This document shows positions 1-11,255 of a stretch of 38,793 bases of DNA, in pieces; positions within the stretch are counted from its first letter, which is position 1, and each line of letters opens with the position of its first letter. The position numbers and the translations under genes are program-made. The notes below the pieces were generated by a model that saw only the letters and a program-made list of their open reading frames with translations, did no database searches and was not told the origin of the DNA. Source of the stretch: Salipiger mucosus DSM 16094 (GTDB lineage Bacteria; Pseudomonadota; Alphaproteobacteria; Rhodobacterales; Rhodobacteraceae); contig NZ_KE557278.1 in the NCBI RefSeq assembly GCF_000442255.1, forward strand, positions 297,606 to 336,398, read 5' to 3'.

Positions 1-114
1 GACGTGCACCCAGTCGGCGCCCTGGTCCTCGATGGCGCGGATCTCGCGGCCGAAGTCGGCGAAATCGGCAGAGAGGATCGAGGGGGCGATTTTCAGGGAT
101 CGGTCGAAGGTCAT
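1..114 (-). CDS. cbbE: Ribulose-phosphate 3-epimerase, N-terminal part (runs off the window)
   Basis: Only the first 38 residues are in the window. They begin [19 protein letters not shown], and the [10 protein letters not shown] block is the hallmark N-terminus of ribulose-phosphate 3-epimerase, the TIM-barrel enzyme that interconverts xylulose 5-phosphate and ribulose 5-phosphate. It follows cbbX by 62 bp on the same strand and is probably the next gene of the Calvin-cycle operon, so cbbE is used rather than rpe. The family assignment is firm despite the short length; the symbol depends on operon context. Confidence 0.9.
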   Translation of the reverse strand, partial: MTFDRSLKIAPSILSADFADFGREIRAIEDQGADWVHV

Positions 115-176
115 GGCGGGGCTCCGTGCATCCGGGGTGGTTTGCGTATTTGGGGAAAGATGAAGGGGCGGGGCGG

Positions 177-1136
177 TCACTCGGCGGCCTGGTGCAGCCG
201 CTTGTCCACGTCGAGGCCGCCGCGGAAGACGCGGGAGGCGCGCAGGTCGGCCTCGGTGATGGTCGAGAGGGCCTCGGCGTCGAGCGGGCCCGTCGCCTCC
301 TTGAACAGGCGGTTGGCCTGGCGCAGGCGCGCGCGGTCGAGCGCGTTGCGGATCGAGCGGGCGTTGGCGAAATGCGGCTGGGCGCGGCGGCGGGAGATGT
401 AGTCGGCCATGGCGCTGCGGGCGCCCGCGTCGAAGTGGTAGTTCTGAGCGCCGAGCATGGTCTCCGAGATGTGCAGCAGCTCGGCGTCGTCGTAGTCGGG
501 GAACTCGATGTGGTGCGCGATGCGCGAGCGGAAGCCGGGGTTGCTTTCGAAGAAGCGGTCCATGCGGTCGGCGTAGCCGGCGAGGATCACGACGAGGTCG
601 TCGCGGTTGTTTTCCATGACCTGCAGCAGGATCTCGATGGCCTCCTGCCCGTAGTCGCGTTCGTTCTCGGGGCGGTAGAGGTAGTAGGCCTCGTCGATGA
701 AGAGCACGCCGCCCATGGCCTTCTTCAGCACCTCCTTGGTCTTGGGCGCGGTGTGGCCGATGTACTGGCCCACGAGGTCGTCGCGGGTGACGGTGACGAG
801 GTGGCCCTTGCGGACGTAGCCGAGGCGGTGGAGCAGGTCGGCCATCCTGAGCGCCACGGTGGTCTTGCCGGTGCCGGGGTTGCCGGTGAAGCTCATGTGC
901 AGGGTGGGTGTCTCGGTCGCGAGGCCCATCCGGCGGCGGGCCTGGTCGACCAGCAGCAGGGCCGCGGTCTCGCGGATGCGGGCCTTGACCGGAGCGAGGC
1001 CGATCAGCGTGTCGTCGAGCTCGGCCAGCACCTCGCGCACGCCGCTTTCCTCGAAGGCGGCGGCGAGATCGACGGTGGTCGGCCGGTCCTGGTCCTGGCC
1101 GGGGGCGGTGTCGGAATGCGGGGTCGCGTCGGTCAT
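177..1136 (-). CDS. cbbX: Red-type RuBisCO activase, AAA+ protein CbbX
   Basis: The 319-aa product matches the usual length of CbbX, the hexameric AAA+ remodeller that pulls the RuBisCO large-subunit C-terminus to release inhibitory sugar phosphates. Visible motifs are the Walker [10 protein letters not shown] (residues 85-93), a pore-loop tyrosine in YIGHT (125-129), Walker B LFIDEA (145-150), and the sensor/arginine-finger stretch NPGFRSR. An acidic N-terminal tail precedes the AAA+ module. It lies 76 bp downstream of cbbS, behind a strong hairpin, so it probably shares the RuBisCO transcript at lower level. In known relatives CbbX needs ribulose bisphosphate as an activating ligand. Confidence 0.97.
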   Translation of the reverse strand: MTDATPHSDTAPGQDQDRPTTVDLAAAFEESGVREVLAELDDTLIGLAPVKARIRETAALLLVDQARRRMGLATETPTLHMSFTGNPGTGKTTVALRMADLLHRLGYVRKGHLVTVTRDDLVGQYIGHTAPKTKEVLKKAMGGVLFIDEAYYLYRPENERDYGQEAIEILLQVMENNRDDLVVILAGYADRMDRFFESNPGFRSRIAHHIEFPDYDDAELLHISETMLGAQNYHFDAGARSAMADYISRRRAQPHFANARSIRNALDRARLRQANRLFKEATGPLDAEALSTITEADLRASRVFRGGLDVDKRLHQAAE

Positions 1137-1164
1137 CTGGGGCTCCGTTGGCGGAAGGCGAGGG

Positions 1165-1199
1165 GCCGGCGCCCGGCCGGGAGGGTGCCGGGCGCCGGC
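1165..1199 (-). promoter_or_regulatory. Intercistronic hairpin between cbbS and cbbX
   Basis: A perfect 13-bp GC stem (1165-1177 pairs with 1187-1199) encloses a 9-nt loop. It sits just after the cbbS stop and before the cbbX start. No T-tract follows on the transcribed strand, so it is more likely an RNA-stabilising or partial-attenuation structure than a complete terminator. It would let RuBisCO subunits outnumber the activase. The pairing is seen directly; the role is inferred. Confidence 0.65.
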
Positions 1200-1212
1200 G
1201 CAGTGCGCGGGC

Positions 1213-1632
1213 TCAGGCGTAGCGGCGGCCTTCGGGTTCGCGCACGGCGTAGCTTTCGATGGTGTAGCGGACGATGCGGCCCTCGCCTTCCTGGCGGACG
1301 ACGCGGAAGCCGGGCTCGTCCGCAGGACGGTTCACGATGAAGCTCATGCGGATCGACTCCCAGCCGGCGGTGCTGTCGAAGGCGATGACGCGGATGTACT
1401 TGCCGCCGTGTTCCTTGCGGCACTCGTTGACCTCGAAGACCACGGCGGCGGCATCGGGATTGTCGAACATCGGGTGCCCCCACATCTCCCAGTAGGTGTT
1501 CCGGGGGTGCGGGTCGTCGGTGTATTCCACCGACACGGCCCAGCCCTGGTCGATGGCGTATTGCGCCTGGGCGCGGATGTCGTCGTCGGTGAGGTCGGGC
1601 AGGAAGCTGAACTGGCCTTGTCTCAGTCGCAT
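1213..1632 (-). CDS. cbbS: RuBisCO small subunit, form IC (red type)
   Basis: The 139-aa protein starts [19 protein letters not shown] and holds the conserved GHPMF and [20 protein letters not shown] segments of red-type small subunits. Like other red-type forms it has a C-terminal extension (about residues 110-139) that forms a beta-hairpin lining the solvent channel of the L8S8 enzyme. It lies 84 bp after cbbL on the same strand, separated by a hairpin. The single ATG start fits the length of relatives. It should assemble with the adjacent CbbL. Confidence 0.97.
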   Translation of the reverse strand: MRLRQGQFSFLPDLTDDDIRAQAQYAIDQGWAVSVEYTDDPHPRNTYWEMWGHPMFDNPDAAAVVFEVNECRKEHGGKYIRVIAFDSTAGWESIRMSFIVNRPADEPGFRVVRQEGEGRIVRYTIESYAVREPEGRRYA

Positions 1633-1686
1633 GGGATGTCTCCTTGGATGGATGCGCGCCGCTTCGGGGCGGACGCGAGAGGGGGC

Positions 1687-1710
1687 GGGGGGAGAGGGCG
1701 CTCTCCCCCC
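1687..1710 (-). promoter_or_regulatory. Intercistronic hairpin between cbbL and cbbS
   Basis: A 10-bp perfect stem (1687-1696 with 1701-1710, G/C-rich with GAGAG/CTCTC) closes a 4-nt loop in the 84-bp gap between the two RuBisCO subunit genes. No T-tract follows in the direction of transcription, so termination is unlikely. A role in message stability is inferred. Confidence 0.6.
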
Positions 1711-1716
1711 CTTGGA

Positions 1717-3201
<1,485 letters not shown>

Positions 3202-4281
3202 TCAGGCGGCCCGGGCCGCGGAAATGGCCGGGTCGAGGGCGCCGCTGGCGTAGCGGGCGGCCATCTCGTCCAGCGAAACGGGGGTGATGCGGCCGGCCTG
3301 TCCGGCGGTGCCGAAGCGCTCGAAGCGGTCGCGGCAGAGCTTTTCCAATTCGTCCATCGCGGGCTTCATGAACTTGCGCGGGTCGAACTCCTCGGGCCTC
3401 TCGGCGGCGACCTTGCGGAACTGTCCGGTCATCGCCATGCGGCAGTCGGTGTCGATGTTCACCTTGCGCACGCCCATGCGGATGCCCTTCTCGATCTCCT
3501 CGACGGGCACGCCCCAGGTCTGGGGCATGTGCCCGCCGTGGGCGTTGATGAGATCCTGCAGGTACTGCGGCACCGAGCTCGATCCGTGCATCACGAGGTG
3601 GGTGTCCGGCAGCTTGTCGTGGATCGCGGCGATGGTGGACATCGACAGGATCTCGCCGTCGGGCTGGCGGGTGAACTTGTAGGCCCCGTGCGAGGTGCCG
3701 CAGGCGATGGCGAGCGCGTCGCAGCGGGTGCGCATGACGAAGTCCACCGCCTGGTCCGGGTCGGTCAGCAGCTGGTCCTGGCTCAGCTTGCCCTCGGCGC
3801 CCGAACCGTCCTCGGCCGCGGCCTCGCCGCTTTCCAGCGAGCCCAGAACGCCCAGCTCGCCCTCGACGCTGGCACCGACCGCGTGGGCGGCGCGGGTGAC
3901 CCGGGCGGTGATGTCGACGTTGTAGTCGTAGGAGGCCGGCGTCTTCATGTCCTCTTCCAGCGAGCCGTCCATCATCACCGAGGTGAAGCCGTGGCGGATT
4001 GCCGAGAGGCAGGTGGCATCGTTGTTGCCGTGGTCCTGGTGCAGCACGATGTGGTTGCGGGGGAACATCTCGGCGAGCGCCTCGACCATGTGGCGCAGCA
4101 TGATGTCGCCCGCGTAGGACCGGGCGCCGCGGCTGGCCTGCAGGATCACCGGGGCGTCGCAGGCCTCGGCCGCGCGCATGATCGCGAGCCCCTGTTCCAT
4201 GTCGTTGATGTTGAAGGCGGGCACGCCGTAGCCCTCCTCGGCGGCGTGATCCAGCAGTTGTCTCAGCGTGATGAGTGCCAT
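3202..4281 (-). CDS. cbbA: Class II fructose-bisphosphate aldolase (CBB type)
   Basis: The 359-aa enzyme condenses dihydroxyacetone phosphate with glyceraldehyde 3-phosphate, and in the Calvin cycle also with erythrose 4-phosphate to give sedoheptulose bisphosphate. It starts [24 protein letters not shown], has the zinc-site LHQDHGNN stretch and VMHGSSS, both typical of class II. The ATG at 4281 is chosen because GAGGAGAGG lies just upstream and family members begin at this position; the reading frame stays open upstream, but that part is shadow sequence under gap. It sits 23 bp after the GAPDH gene and 21 bp before cbbL. Confidence 0.96.
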   Translation of the reverse strand: MALITLRQLLDHAAEEGYGVPAFNINDMEQGLAIMRAAEACDAPVILQASRGARSYAGDIMLRHMVEALAEMFPRNHIVLHQDHGNNDATCLSAIRHGFTSVMMDGSLEEDMKTPASYDYNVDITARVTRAAHAVGASVEGELGVLGSLESGEAAAEDGSGAEGKLSQDQLLTDPDQAVDFVMRTRCDALAIACGTSHGAYKFTRQPDGEILSMSTIAAIHDKLPDTHLVMHGSSSVPQYLQDLINAHGGHMPQTWGVPVEEIEKGIRMGVRKVNIDTDCRMAMTGQFRKVAAERPEEFDPRKFMKPAMDELEKLCRDRFERFGTAGQAGRITPVSLDEMAARYASGALDPAISAARAA

Positions 4282-4304
4282 AGTCCTCTCCTCCTCAGGG
4301 CCTC

Positions 4305-5339
4305 TCAGGCGTCTTCCAGGGACGCGGGCGTGCCCGCGTCGATGAGCTGACCCATCGCGACGGCCGTGTCGGCCATGCGGTTGGAAAAGCCCCATTCGTT
4401 GTCGTACCAGGACAGGATCCGCACCATCCGGCCGCCCATCACCTTGGTCTGGTCCATGTGGAAGACCGAGCTGTTCGGGTCGTGGTTGAAATCCGTCGAG
4501 ACCAGCGGCGCTTCGGTGTAGCCCAGCACGCCCCTGAGCGGCCCGTCGGCGGCGGCGCGGATCCCGGCGTTGATCTCCTCGACATCGGTGTCGCGGGCCG
4601 CCTCGAAGGTCAGGTCGACGACCGAGACATTGGGCGTGGGCACCCGGATCGCGACGCCGTCGAGCTTGCCGTTCAGCTCGGGCAGGACGAGGCCCACCGC
4701 CTTGGCGGCCCCGGTCGAGGTCGGGATCATCGACAGGCCCGCCGCGCGGGCGCGGTAGAGATCCTTGTGCATGGTATCCAGCGTCGGCTGGTCGCCGGTG
4801 TAGCTGTGGATCGTGGTCATGAAGCCTTTCTCGATGCCGACCGCGTCATTCAGCGCCTTGGCCACCGGCGAGAGGCAGTTCGTCGTGCAGGAGGCGTTCG
4901 AGACGACGTGATCCTGTGCCGTGAGGGCGTCGTCGTTGACGCCGAAGACCACCGTGCGGTCGGCGCCGCTGGCCGGCGCCGAGACCAGCACGCGGGCCGA
5001 GCCGTTCTCGAGATGTGCCGCCGCGGTCTCGCGCGTGGTGAAGAGGCCGGTGCATTCCAGCGCCACGTCGACGCCCTGCCAGGGCAGGTCCCTGGGGTCG
5101 CGGATGGCCGTCACCCTGATCGGGCCGGTGCCCGCGTCGATGGTGTCGCCGCTGACCGTGACCTCGCCCGGGAAGCGGCCGTGCACGCTGTCGTAGCGCA
5201 GCAGGTGGGCGTTGGTCTCGACCGGGCCGAGATCGTTGATCGCGACCACCTCGATGTCGCTGCGCCCCGATTCCGTGATGGCGCGCAGGACGTTGCGTCC
5301 GATGCGGCCGAAGCCGTTGATGGCAACCCTGACTGTCAT
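4305..5339 (-). CDS. cbbG: Glyceraldehyde-3-phosphate dehydrogenase, type I
   Basis: The 344-aa product carries the Rossmann motif [12 protein letters not shown] at its start and the catalytic block [12 protein letters not shown], plus the C-terminal [12 protein letters not shown]. It reduces 1,3-bisphosphoglycerate to glyceraldehyde 3-phosphate. Its ATG overlaps the transketolase stop in an ATGA arrangement (5336-5339), which fixes the start and implies translational coupling. The D at the end of the second strand (INDLG) suggests NAD-type selectivity, but anabolic use cannot be read from sequence alone. It lies within the cbb operon, so it is named cbbG; gap is an equally acceptable name. 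Confidence 0.96.
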   Translation of the reverse strand: MTVRVAINGFGRIGRNVLRAITESGRSDIEVVAINDLGPVETNAHLLRYDSVHGRFPGEVTVSGDTIDAGTGPIRVTAIRDPRDLPWQGVDVALECTGLFTTRETAAAHLENGSARVLVSAPASGADRTVVFGVNDDALTAQDHVVSNASCTTNCLSPVAKALNDAVGIEKGFMTTIHSYTGDQPTLDTMHKDLYRARAAGLSMIPTSTGAAKAVGLVLPELNGKLDGVAIRVPTPNVSVVDLTFEAARDTDVEEINAGIRAAADGPLRGVLGYTEAPLVSTDFNHDPNSSVFHMDQTKVMGGRMVRILSWYDNEWGFSNRMADTAVAMGQLIDAGTPASLEDA

Positions 5340-7339
5340 TGATGTCCCTCTTTCTGCGTGAGTTGCTTGGCCGTGTCGGCGACGGCCTCGGCCGTGATGC
5401 CGAAATGGCGGTAGAGATCCGGGGCGGGCGCCGAGGCGCCGAAGCCGGTCATGCCGACGAAGCCGTCGCCGGGCCGCAGCACCAGGTCCCAGCCCTGCCG
5501 GATGGCGGCCTCGATCCCGATGCGGGGCGCGTCGCCGAGAATGGCCTCGCGGGCGGCGGCGCCTTGCGCCTCGAAAAGCTCGAAGCAGGGGGCCGAGACG
5601 ACGGCGGCGCTGATGCCCTGGGTCTCGAGCCGCTCGGCCGCCTCCATCGCGAGCGAGACCTCGGAGCCGGTGGCGATGAGCGTCACGTCGCGCCGGGGCA
5701 CGTCGCGCAGCACGTAGGCGCCGCGCGCGGTGAGGTTGGCGTCGGTGTGCCGGGTGCGCAGCGTCGGAAGCCCCTGCCGCGAGAGCGCCAGCACCGAGGG
5801 GGTCCCGGTCTGCTCCATGGCCACCTGCCAGGCCTCGGCGGTCTCGATGGCGTCGGCGGGGCGGAAGACCAGCATGTTCGGCATGGCGCGCAGGCTGGCC
5901 AGCGTCTCGACCGGCTGGTGCGTGGGGCCGTCCTCGCCCAGCCCGATGCTGTCGTGGGTCATGACGTAGGTGACGGGCAGGCCCATCAGCGCCGAGAGCC
6001 GCATGGCGGGGCGGGCGTAGTCGGCGAAGACCAGGAAGGTGCCGCCGTAGGGCTTCAGCCCGCCGTGCAGCGCGATGCCGTTCATCGCCGCCGCCATGCC
6101 GTGTTCGCGGATGCCGTAGTGGACGTAGTTGCCGGTGTGGTCCGGGGGCGTGACCGGGGTCATGCCCTTGGTCTTCGTGTTGTTCGAGCCGGTGAGGTCG
6201 GCCGAGCCGCCGACGGTGTTGGGCAGCGTGCCGTTGACCACCTCGAGCGCCATTTCCGAGGCCTTGCGGGTGGCGACCTTGGGCGCATCCGCGCTGATGC
6301 GGTGCTTGTAGGCGGTGATCGCTGCGTCGAGCGCGGCGCGATCCACCGGGCCATGCGCGGCGCGGAAGGTATCGGCGTGGTGGCTCTGCGACAGGCGGCG
6401 GGCCCAGGCCTCGCGCGCGTCGGCACCGCGGCGGGCGACGGCCTTCCAGGCATCGTAGACCTGCTGCGGGATCTCGAAGGGCGCGTGGCTCCATCCGAGC
6501 GCCTCGCGGGTGGCGGCGATCTCGTCGTCGCCAAGCGGTGCGCCATGCACAGCGTGGGTGCCCTGCATCGTCGGCGCTCCGAAGCCGATCACGGTGCGGC
6601 AGGCGATCATCGAGGGGCGGTCGTCGGCGCGGGCTGCCTCGATGGCGGCCGCCACGGCCTCCTTGTCGTGGCCGTCGACCGCCTGGACGTGCCAGCCGGC
6701 GGCGGCAAAGCGGGCGGGCTGGTCGGTCGAGGTCGACAGCTCCGTGCCGCCGTCGATGGTGATGCCGTTGTCGTCCCAGAAGACGATAAGGCGGCCCAGC
6801 TTCTGGTGCCCGGCGAGGTCGATGGCCTCGTGGCTGATGCCCTCCATCAGGCAGCCGTCGCCGGCGATGACGTAGGTGTAATGGTCCACGAGGTCGCTGC
6901 CGAAGCGCGCGGCCAGCATCCGCTCTGCCAGCGCCATGCCCACGGCGGTCGAGATCCCCTGGCCGAGCGGGCCGGTCGTTGTCTCGATCCCCTTGGCGTG
7001 GCCGTATTCGGGGTGCCCGGCGGTGCGCGCGCCCAGCTGCCGGAAGGCCTTCAGCTGCGACATCGGCATGTCGTCGTAGCCCAGCAGGTGGTTCACCGCG
7101 TAGACCAGCATGGAGCCGTGCCCTGCGCTCATCACGAAGCGGTCGCGGTCGGGCCAGCGGTGATCGCGCGGGTCGATGCGCATGAAGCGGTTGAAGAGCA
7201 CCGTGGCCACGTCGGCCATGCCCATGGGCGCGCCGGGGTGGCCCGAGTTGGCGGCCTGCACGGCGTCCATGGCGAGGGCGCGGATGGCATTGGCCATCAG
7301 GTCCTCGGCGGTGGCGGAAACGGGGGATTGCACGTTCAT
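5336..7339 (-). CDS. cbbT: Transketolase (CBB operon copy)
   Basis: The 667-aa thiamine-diphosphate enzyme moves two-carbon units in the regenerative phase of the Calvin cycle. Motifs include [11 protein letters not shown] (residues 30-40), the ThDP/metal motif [13 protein letters not shown] starting at residue 160 and running through the following DDN, and the C-terminal pyrimidine-domain segment YGIREHGM. The length is standard. It is 15 bp downstream of the phosphoribulokinase gene and overlaps cbbG by 4 bp, so it is a central cistron of the operon. Confidence 0.97.
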   Translation of the reverse strand: MNVQSPVSATAEDLMANAIRALAMDAVQAANSGHPGAPMGMADVATVLFNRFMRIDPRDHRWPDRDRFVMSAGHGSMLVYAVNHLLGYDDMPMSQLKAFRQLGARTAGHPEYGHAKGIETTTGPLGQGISTAVGMALAERMLAARFGSDLVDHYTYVIAGDGCLMEGISHEAIDLAGHQKLGRLIVFWDDNGITIDGGTELSTSTDQPARFAAAGWHVQAVDGHDKEAVAAAIEAARADDRPSMIACRTVIGFGAPTMQGTHAVHGAPLGDDEIAATREALGWSHAPFEIPQQVYDAWKAVARRGADAREAWARRLSQSHHADTFRAAHGPVDRAALDAAITAYKHRISADAPKVATRKASEMALEVVNGTLPNTVGGSADLTGSNNTKTKGMTPVTPPDHTGNYVHYGIREHGMAAAMNGIALHGGLKPYGGTFLVFADYARPAMRLSALMGLPVTYVMTHDSIGLGEDGPTHQPVETLASLRAMPNMLVFRPADAIETAEAWQVAMEQTGTPSVLALSRQGLPTLRTRHTDANLTARGAYVLRDVPRRDVTLIATGSEVSLAMEAAERLETQGISAAVVSAPCFELFEAQGAAAREAILGDAPRIGIEAAIRQGWDLVLRPGDGFVGMTGFGASAPAPDLYRHFGITAEAVADTAKQLTQKEGHQ

Positions 7340-7354
7340 GTCGGGGGCTCCCTG

Positions 7355-8227
7355 TCAGGCGCGTCTGGATTCGTGGACGAGGCGCTGGACCATCGGCGTG
7401 AAGATCAGCTGCATGGCGAGGTCCATCTTGCCGCCGGGGATCACGATGGAATTGGCCCGGCTCATCCAGGAGTTCTGGATCATCGAGGTGAGATACGGAA
7501 AATCGATGCCGCGCGGGTTCTTGAAGCGGATGACCACGAGGCTCTCGTCGGCGGTGGGGATCCAGCGGGCGATGAAGGGGTCCGAGGTGTCGACCACCGG
7601 CACGCGCTGGAAGTTCACGTCGGTCTGGACGAACTGCGGGCAGATGCAGTGCACGTAGGCGTGCATCCGGCGCAGGATCGTGTCGGTCACGGCCTCGGTC
7701 GTGTAGCCCCGGCTGGCCTTGTCGCGGTGGATCTTCTGGATCCATTCCAGGTTGATGACCGGGACCACGCCGATCTTGAGGTCGGCCAGCGCCGCGAGGT
7801 TGACCTCGTCGTTGGCGACCGCGCCGTGCAGGCCCTCGTAGAACAGCAGGTCGCTGTCCTCCTCGAAGCTTTCCCAGTCGGTGAAGAGCCCCGGCGCGGT
7901 GCCGTAGCGCGCCGCCTCGGCGTCATCGTGGACGTAGTGGCGGGTCTTGCCGGTGCCGGTCTCGCCGTAGGTGCGGAAGATGTCCTCGAGCTTTCCCAGC
8001 TCGTTGGCGTCGTAGGAGAAGTGGGAAAAGGTCTCGTCCCCGGCGGCCTTGCGGCTTTCCAGCTCGGCCTTCATGTCGGCGCGGTTGTAGCGGTGGAAGG
8101 CGTCGCCCTCGATGCTGACGGCCGAGATGCCCTCGCGGCGGAAGATCTGGTCGAAGGTGGCCTTGACCGTGGTGGTGCCCGCGCCCGAGGAGCCGGTGAC
8201 GGAGATGATGGGGTGTTTCTTGCTCAT
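7355..8227 (-). CDS. cbbP: Phosphoribulokinase
   Basis: The 290-aa protein is a bacterial class I phosphoribulokinase, which makes ribulose 1,5-bisphosphate from ribulose 5-phosphate and ATP. It has the P-loop [10 protein letters not shown] (residues 12-21), the EGLHG segment with catalytic acid context, and SRGYTTEAV. The start [12 protein letters not shown] at 8227 is the family start; the same frame runs open further upstream under cbbF, and that part is discarded. It lies 23 bp after cbbF. In relatives this enzyme is an octamer activated by NADH. It is, with RuBisCO, diagnostic for an operating Calvin cycle. Confidence 0.97.
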   Translation of the reverse strand: MSKKHPIISVTGSSGAGTTTVKATFDQIFRREGISAVSIEGDAFHRYNRADMKAELESRKAAGDETFSHFSYDANELGKLEDIFRTYGETGTGKTRHYVHDDAEAARYGTAPGLFTDWESFEEDSDLLFYEGLHGAVANDEVNLAALADLKIGVVPVINLEWIQKIHRDKASRGYTTEAVTDTILRRMHAYVHCICPQFVQTDVNFQRVPVVDTSDPFIARWIPTADESLVVIRFKNPRGIDFPYLTSMIQNSWMSRANSIVIPGGKMDLAMQLIFTPMVQRLVHESRRA

Positions 8228-8250
8228 GGGTCCTGGTGCTTTTGCCGGGG

Positions 8251-9258
8251 TCAGACGCGGAAGAGGCCGCGGTGGCCGAAGAGGGCGGAGACCTCGTGCT
8301 CGGGCAGGTCGTGGTAGGCGGCGACGTGGTCGACCTTGACGGCCGAGCCGAAGACGAAGGGGGTGCGGGCGTGCAGGCTGCCGGCCTGCAGGTCGAGGAT
8401 GGCGGTGTTGCCATCGGTGGCGCGGCCGCCGGCCTGCTCGACGAGCATGGCGATGGGCGCGCATTCGTAGACCATGCGCAGGCGGCCCTGGGCGTAGCCT
8501 GGGCGGTCGTCCTGCGGGTAGAGGAAGATGCCGCCGCGCATCAGGATGCGGTGCGTCTCGGCCACCAGCGAGGCGATCCAGCGCATGTTGAAGTTCTTGT
8601 CCCGCGGCCCCTCGGCGCCGGCGAGGCAGTCGTCGATGTAGGCGCGCACCGGCTTGGACCAGTGGCGGTAGTTCGAGGCGTTGATCGCGAATTCCGAGCT
8701 TTCGGCCGGGATGCGGCGGGTGGTGTCGAGCAGGGTGAAGCGCGCGGTCTCGGGGTCGAGAACGTAGCTCTGGACGCCGGCACCGAAGCTGACCAGCATC
8801 ATGCACTGCGGCCCGTAGATGACGTAGCCCGCCGCGATCTGCGCGCGGCCGGGGGCGAGGAAGGTGGCCTCGGGGCCTTCCTCGGCCTCGCGCAGCGAGA
8901 AGATCGTGCCGATCGAGACGTTGGTCGCGATGTTGGACGAGCCGTCGAGCGGGTCGATGGCGAGCGCCAGCGTGCCCTGCGGGTCGAGCTCGGTCACGTC
9001 GTCCTGCTCTTCCGAGGCGTACCAGCGCACGCCGGTGCCGCGCAGCGCCTCGGCGAAGGCGCGGTCCGCGATCACGTCCAGCGCCTTCTGCGCGTCGCCG
9101 TCGGCATTGCCGCCGACGTGGGCGTCGAGACCGCCCTCGAGAGGGCCGCGGGCGATTCGCCGGGCCAGGTCGCGGGCCACGCGGCCCAGGGCCTCCATGG
9201 TCGGGCGCAGACGGGCCGGGATCGGCGCATCGGGGGAATAGGGGTTCGCGTCGGTCAT
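8251..9258 (-). CDS. cbbF: Fructose-1,6-bisphosphatase, class I
   Basis: The 335-aa enzyme hydrolyses fructose 1,6-bisphosphate, and in this setting probably sedoheptulose 1,7-bisphosphate. The metal-binding signature [11 protein letters not shown] is intact, together with SEEQDD and [10 protein letters not shown] choose the ATG at 9258 because GAGGAGGAGG is 6 bp upstream; an in-frame TTG one codon earlier is the alternative. It is the first gene of the operon after the divergent cbbR, so transcription of at least nine genes probably begins just upstream of it. Confidence 0.95.
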   Translation of the reverse strand: MTDANPYSPDAPIPARLRPTMEALGRVARDLARRIARGPLEGGLDAHVGGNADGDAQKALDVIADRAFAEALRGTGVRWYASEEQDDVTELDPQGTLALAIDPLDGSSNIATNVSIGTIFSLREAEEGPEATFLAPGRAQIAAGYVIYGPQCMMLVSFGAGVQSYVLDPETARFTLLDTTRRIPAESSEFAINASNYRHWSKPVRAYIDDCLAGAEGPRDKNFNMRWIASLVAETHRILMRGGIFLYPQDDRPGYAQGRLRMVYECAPIAMLVEQAGGRATDGNTAILDLQAGSLHARTPFVFGSAVKVDHVAAYHDLPEHEVSALFGHRGLFRV

Positions 9259-9314
9259 CAAGGCCTCCTCCTCCTCGACGGGTGACTGGGCCTTGATCTT
9301 CCCGAAACGGGGCG

Positions 9315-9329
9315 TTTATAAAATTTAAA
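9315..9329. promoter_or_regulatory. AT-rich inverted repeat in the cbbR-cbbF divergent region, candidate CbbR operator
   Basis: The 100-bp gap between cbbF and cbbR holds TTTATAAAATTTAAA, an inverted repeat with TTTA/TAAA arms, in an A/T-rich island inside very GC-rich DNA. LysR regulators of the CbbR group bind dyads of T-N11-A type in exactly this intergenic position, where they control cbbF and their own gene. The sequence is seen; the binding is inferred from family knowledge. Confidence 0.5.
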
Positions 9330-9358
9330 AAATGTGAGAACGATTTCGGAAAAATTGA

Positions 9359-10291
9359 ATGAATATTCTCAATTCTCTGACGCTGAAACAGCTGCGCGCG
9401 CTGGAAGCCGTTGAAAGAACAGGGTCAATTTCGCGGGCGGCCGAGGAGCTGGGGTTGAGCGCCCCGGCGGTGCACAGCCAGCTGAAGGCCCTGGATGCGA
9501 CCTTTGGCTGTGCCATGCTGTCGCGGGCCGGGACCGGCCGGTTCACCGCCACGGCCGAGGGCGCGGTGCTTCTGCAGGCCTGGGAGAAGGCCGACGCGGG
9601 CTTCCGGCTGGCGCTGCGGCGAATCGATTCGCTGCAGAAGGGGCTGGCCGGGATGGTGGTCCTCGGCGTGGTCTCGACCGGCAAGTATTTCGCGCCCGGG
9701 ATCGTGGCCCGCCTGCGCGAGGCCTGCCCCGAGATCGAGATCCTGCTGCGCATCGGCAACCGCGACGAGATCATCGCCGCGCTGCAGGACGGGGCGCTGG
9801 ATCTCGCGATCATGGGGCGGCCGCCGCGCGACCCGCCGCTCGAGACGCTGGCCATGGGGCCGCATCCGCACGTGCTGATCGCGCCGCCCGGGCACCCGCT
9901 GGCCGATGGTCGCGAACTGACCGCGCAGGACGTGCTGTCGGAGACCATCCTGATGCGCGAGCAGGGCTCGGGGACGCGGATCCTCGCGACGCGCTTCCTC
10001 GACCGGCTGGGCGAGGGGCTGCCCTATGCCCGCAGCGAGATGGGCACCAACGAGACGATCAAGCAGGCGGTGATCGCGGGGCTGGGGCTGGCGCTGATCT
10101 CGTATCACACGGTGGTGGAGGAGCTGCGCAGCGGGCGGCTGGTCTCGCTCGACCTGCCGGGGCTGCCGATCATGCGGCACTGGTTCCTGCTGCACCGCGC
10201 CGACAGCGAACCCACGGCCGCGACGCGCACGGTGCGCGATTTCATCGCCGCCGAGCGCGACAGTTTCCTGCCCGCCTGGCCCCCGGAGTGA
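9359..10291 (+). CDS. cbbR: LysR-type regulator of the cbb operon
   Basis: The 310-aa protein has an N-terminal winged helix-turn-helix (LTLKQLRALEAVERTGSISRAAEELGLSAPAVHSQLKAL, about residues 7-45 in shorter blocks) and a periplasmic-binding-protein-like effector domain from about residue 90. It is divergent from cbbF with a 100-bp spacer, the classic position for CbbR, which activates CBB genes and senses metabolites such as RuBP, PEP or NADPH in different species. The second domain contains the conserved GNRDEI and MGRPP segments seen in CbbR proteins. The name rests on sequence plus position. The ATG start follows a weak GGA-rich site. Confidence 0.93.
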   Translation: MNILNSLTLKQLRALEAVERTGSISRAAEELGLSAPAVHSQLKALDATFGCAMLSRAGTGRFTATAEGAVLLQAWEKADAGFRLALRRIDSLQKGLAGMVVLGVVSTGKYFAPGIVARLREACPEIEILLRIGNRDEIIAALQDGALDLAIMGRPPRDPPLETLAMGPHPHVLIAPPGHPLADGRELTAQDVLSETILMREQGSGTRILATRFLDRLGEGLPYARSEMGTNETIKQAVIAGLGLALISYHTVVEELRSGRLVSLDLPGLPIMRHWFLLHRADSEPTAATRTVRDFIAAERDSFLPAWPPE

Positions 10292-10321
10292 GGCAGGTTC
10301 CCCCTCCGGAAATTCCCGGGC

Positions 10322-11245
10322 TCAGCGCCGGGCGCGGTGGAGGGGGCCCATGAGGAAAGGCGTCATGTAGATCGGCACCTGATAGCAGCCGATGAAGAGC
10401 AGCAGCTGGTCGGTGATCTCGGGCGGCAGCGCCACGAGGAAGAGCGCGATGTTGCGGTTGCCGGCGGCGATCGAGAGCGCGGGCCGCGCCGGCCCCGCGC
10501 CGCCCCGGCGCAGGGCGAGCGCGGTCGCCAGCTGCGGCCCGAGGTTTGCCGCCAGCGCCAGCGCGAGCCAGAAGACGAGCCGCCAGGGCGTCTCGGTCAG
10601 GGCAGGGCGCACCGCCGCCATCAGGCCCAGGACCATGACCGCCATGGTCAGCGCCGAGAGCCCGTCGATGCGGCGCAGGGTCCGGTCCGAGGGCGCCTTG
10701 AGCAGGCTCAGCCGCAGGGCAAAGGCCGCCGCTGCCGCAAGCGCGATGGTCCCCAGCAGCCGCAGCACCGAGGCCGTGACCAGCGCAGGGTCGCCCAGGG
10801 CGGGCAACAGGCGGAAGACCGGAATCACCGTCAGCGGCAGCAGCGCCGTGCCGAGGATCAGCAGCCGCAGCGCCGGGGCCGGATCACCCCCCACGAGCAT
10901 CGTGAGGTTGGGGCTGCCGGCCAACGGCGAGCCTGCCAGCACGAGGACCACCGCCAGCGCCGCGGGGCTGTCCAGCCAGCCTGCGGCCGCGGCCACGCCC
11001 AGCACCGCCAGCGGCAGCACGAGCTGGCCCGCCAGCACCGCGAACGCCGTGCCGCGCAGGTCTCCGAGCGCGCCGAGCGCATGGCGCGGCCCGATGCGCA
11101 GCGCCGCGAGGAAGAGCATCAGCGCCACCAGCTCGGGCAGCCAGGGCCGCACGTGGACCGCCGCACCGGGCAGGGCGACCCCTGCCACCAGCGCGACGAT
11201 CAGCAGCCAGCGCGCATGGCGGGCGCAGGCTGTCAGCAGGCTCAC
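10322..11245 (-). CDS. BASS-like (bile acid:sodium symporter superfamily) membrane protein
   Basis: About 307 residues, almost entirely hydrophobic, with roughly nine or ten membrane segments. The stretch AGSPNLTMLVGGD followed by ALRLLILGTALLPL resembles the first crossover region of BASS carriers (SN-x-x-T-x-LA-x-GD), and AGNRNIALFL resembles the second. Substrate is unknown; BASS proteins move organic anions with sodium. No ATG suits, so a GTG at 11245 is chosen; it overlaps the stop of a five-codon reading frame (M-S-P-R-A) whose ATG overlaps the dctM stop, which may couple translation. It is the last gene of the TRAP operon. Function is an inference at family level only. Confidence 0.7.
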   Translation of the reverse strand: MSLLTACARHARWLLIVALVAGVALPGAAVHVRPWLPELVALMLFLAALRIGPRHALGALGDLRGTAFAVLAGQLVLPLAVLGVAAAAGWLDSPAALAVVLVLAGSPLAGSPNLTMLVGGDPAPALRLLILGTALLPLTVIPVFRLLPALGDPALVTASVLRLLGTIALAAAAAFALRLSLLKAPSDRTLRRIDGLSALTMAVMVLGLMAAVRPALTETPWRLVFWLALALAANLGPQLATALALRRGGAGPARPALSIAAGNRNIALFLVALPPEITDQLLLFIGCYQVPIYMTPFLMGPLHRARR

Positions 11246-11255
11246 GCGCGTGGGC

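Noticed and set aside
4305-7745. Frame joining GAPDH to a long upstream segment
   Set aside because: Upstream part is shadow of transketolase; GAPDH starts at its own ATG overlapping the cbbT stop.
5339-8317. 992-codon open frame antisense to transketolase and phosphoribulokinase
   Set aside because: Same bias; no recognisable domain and no supporting start site.
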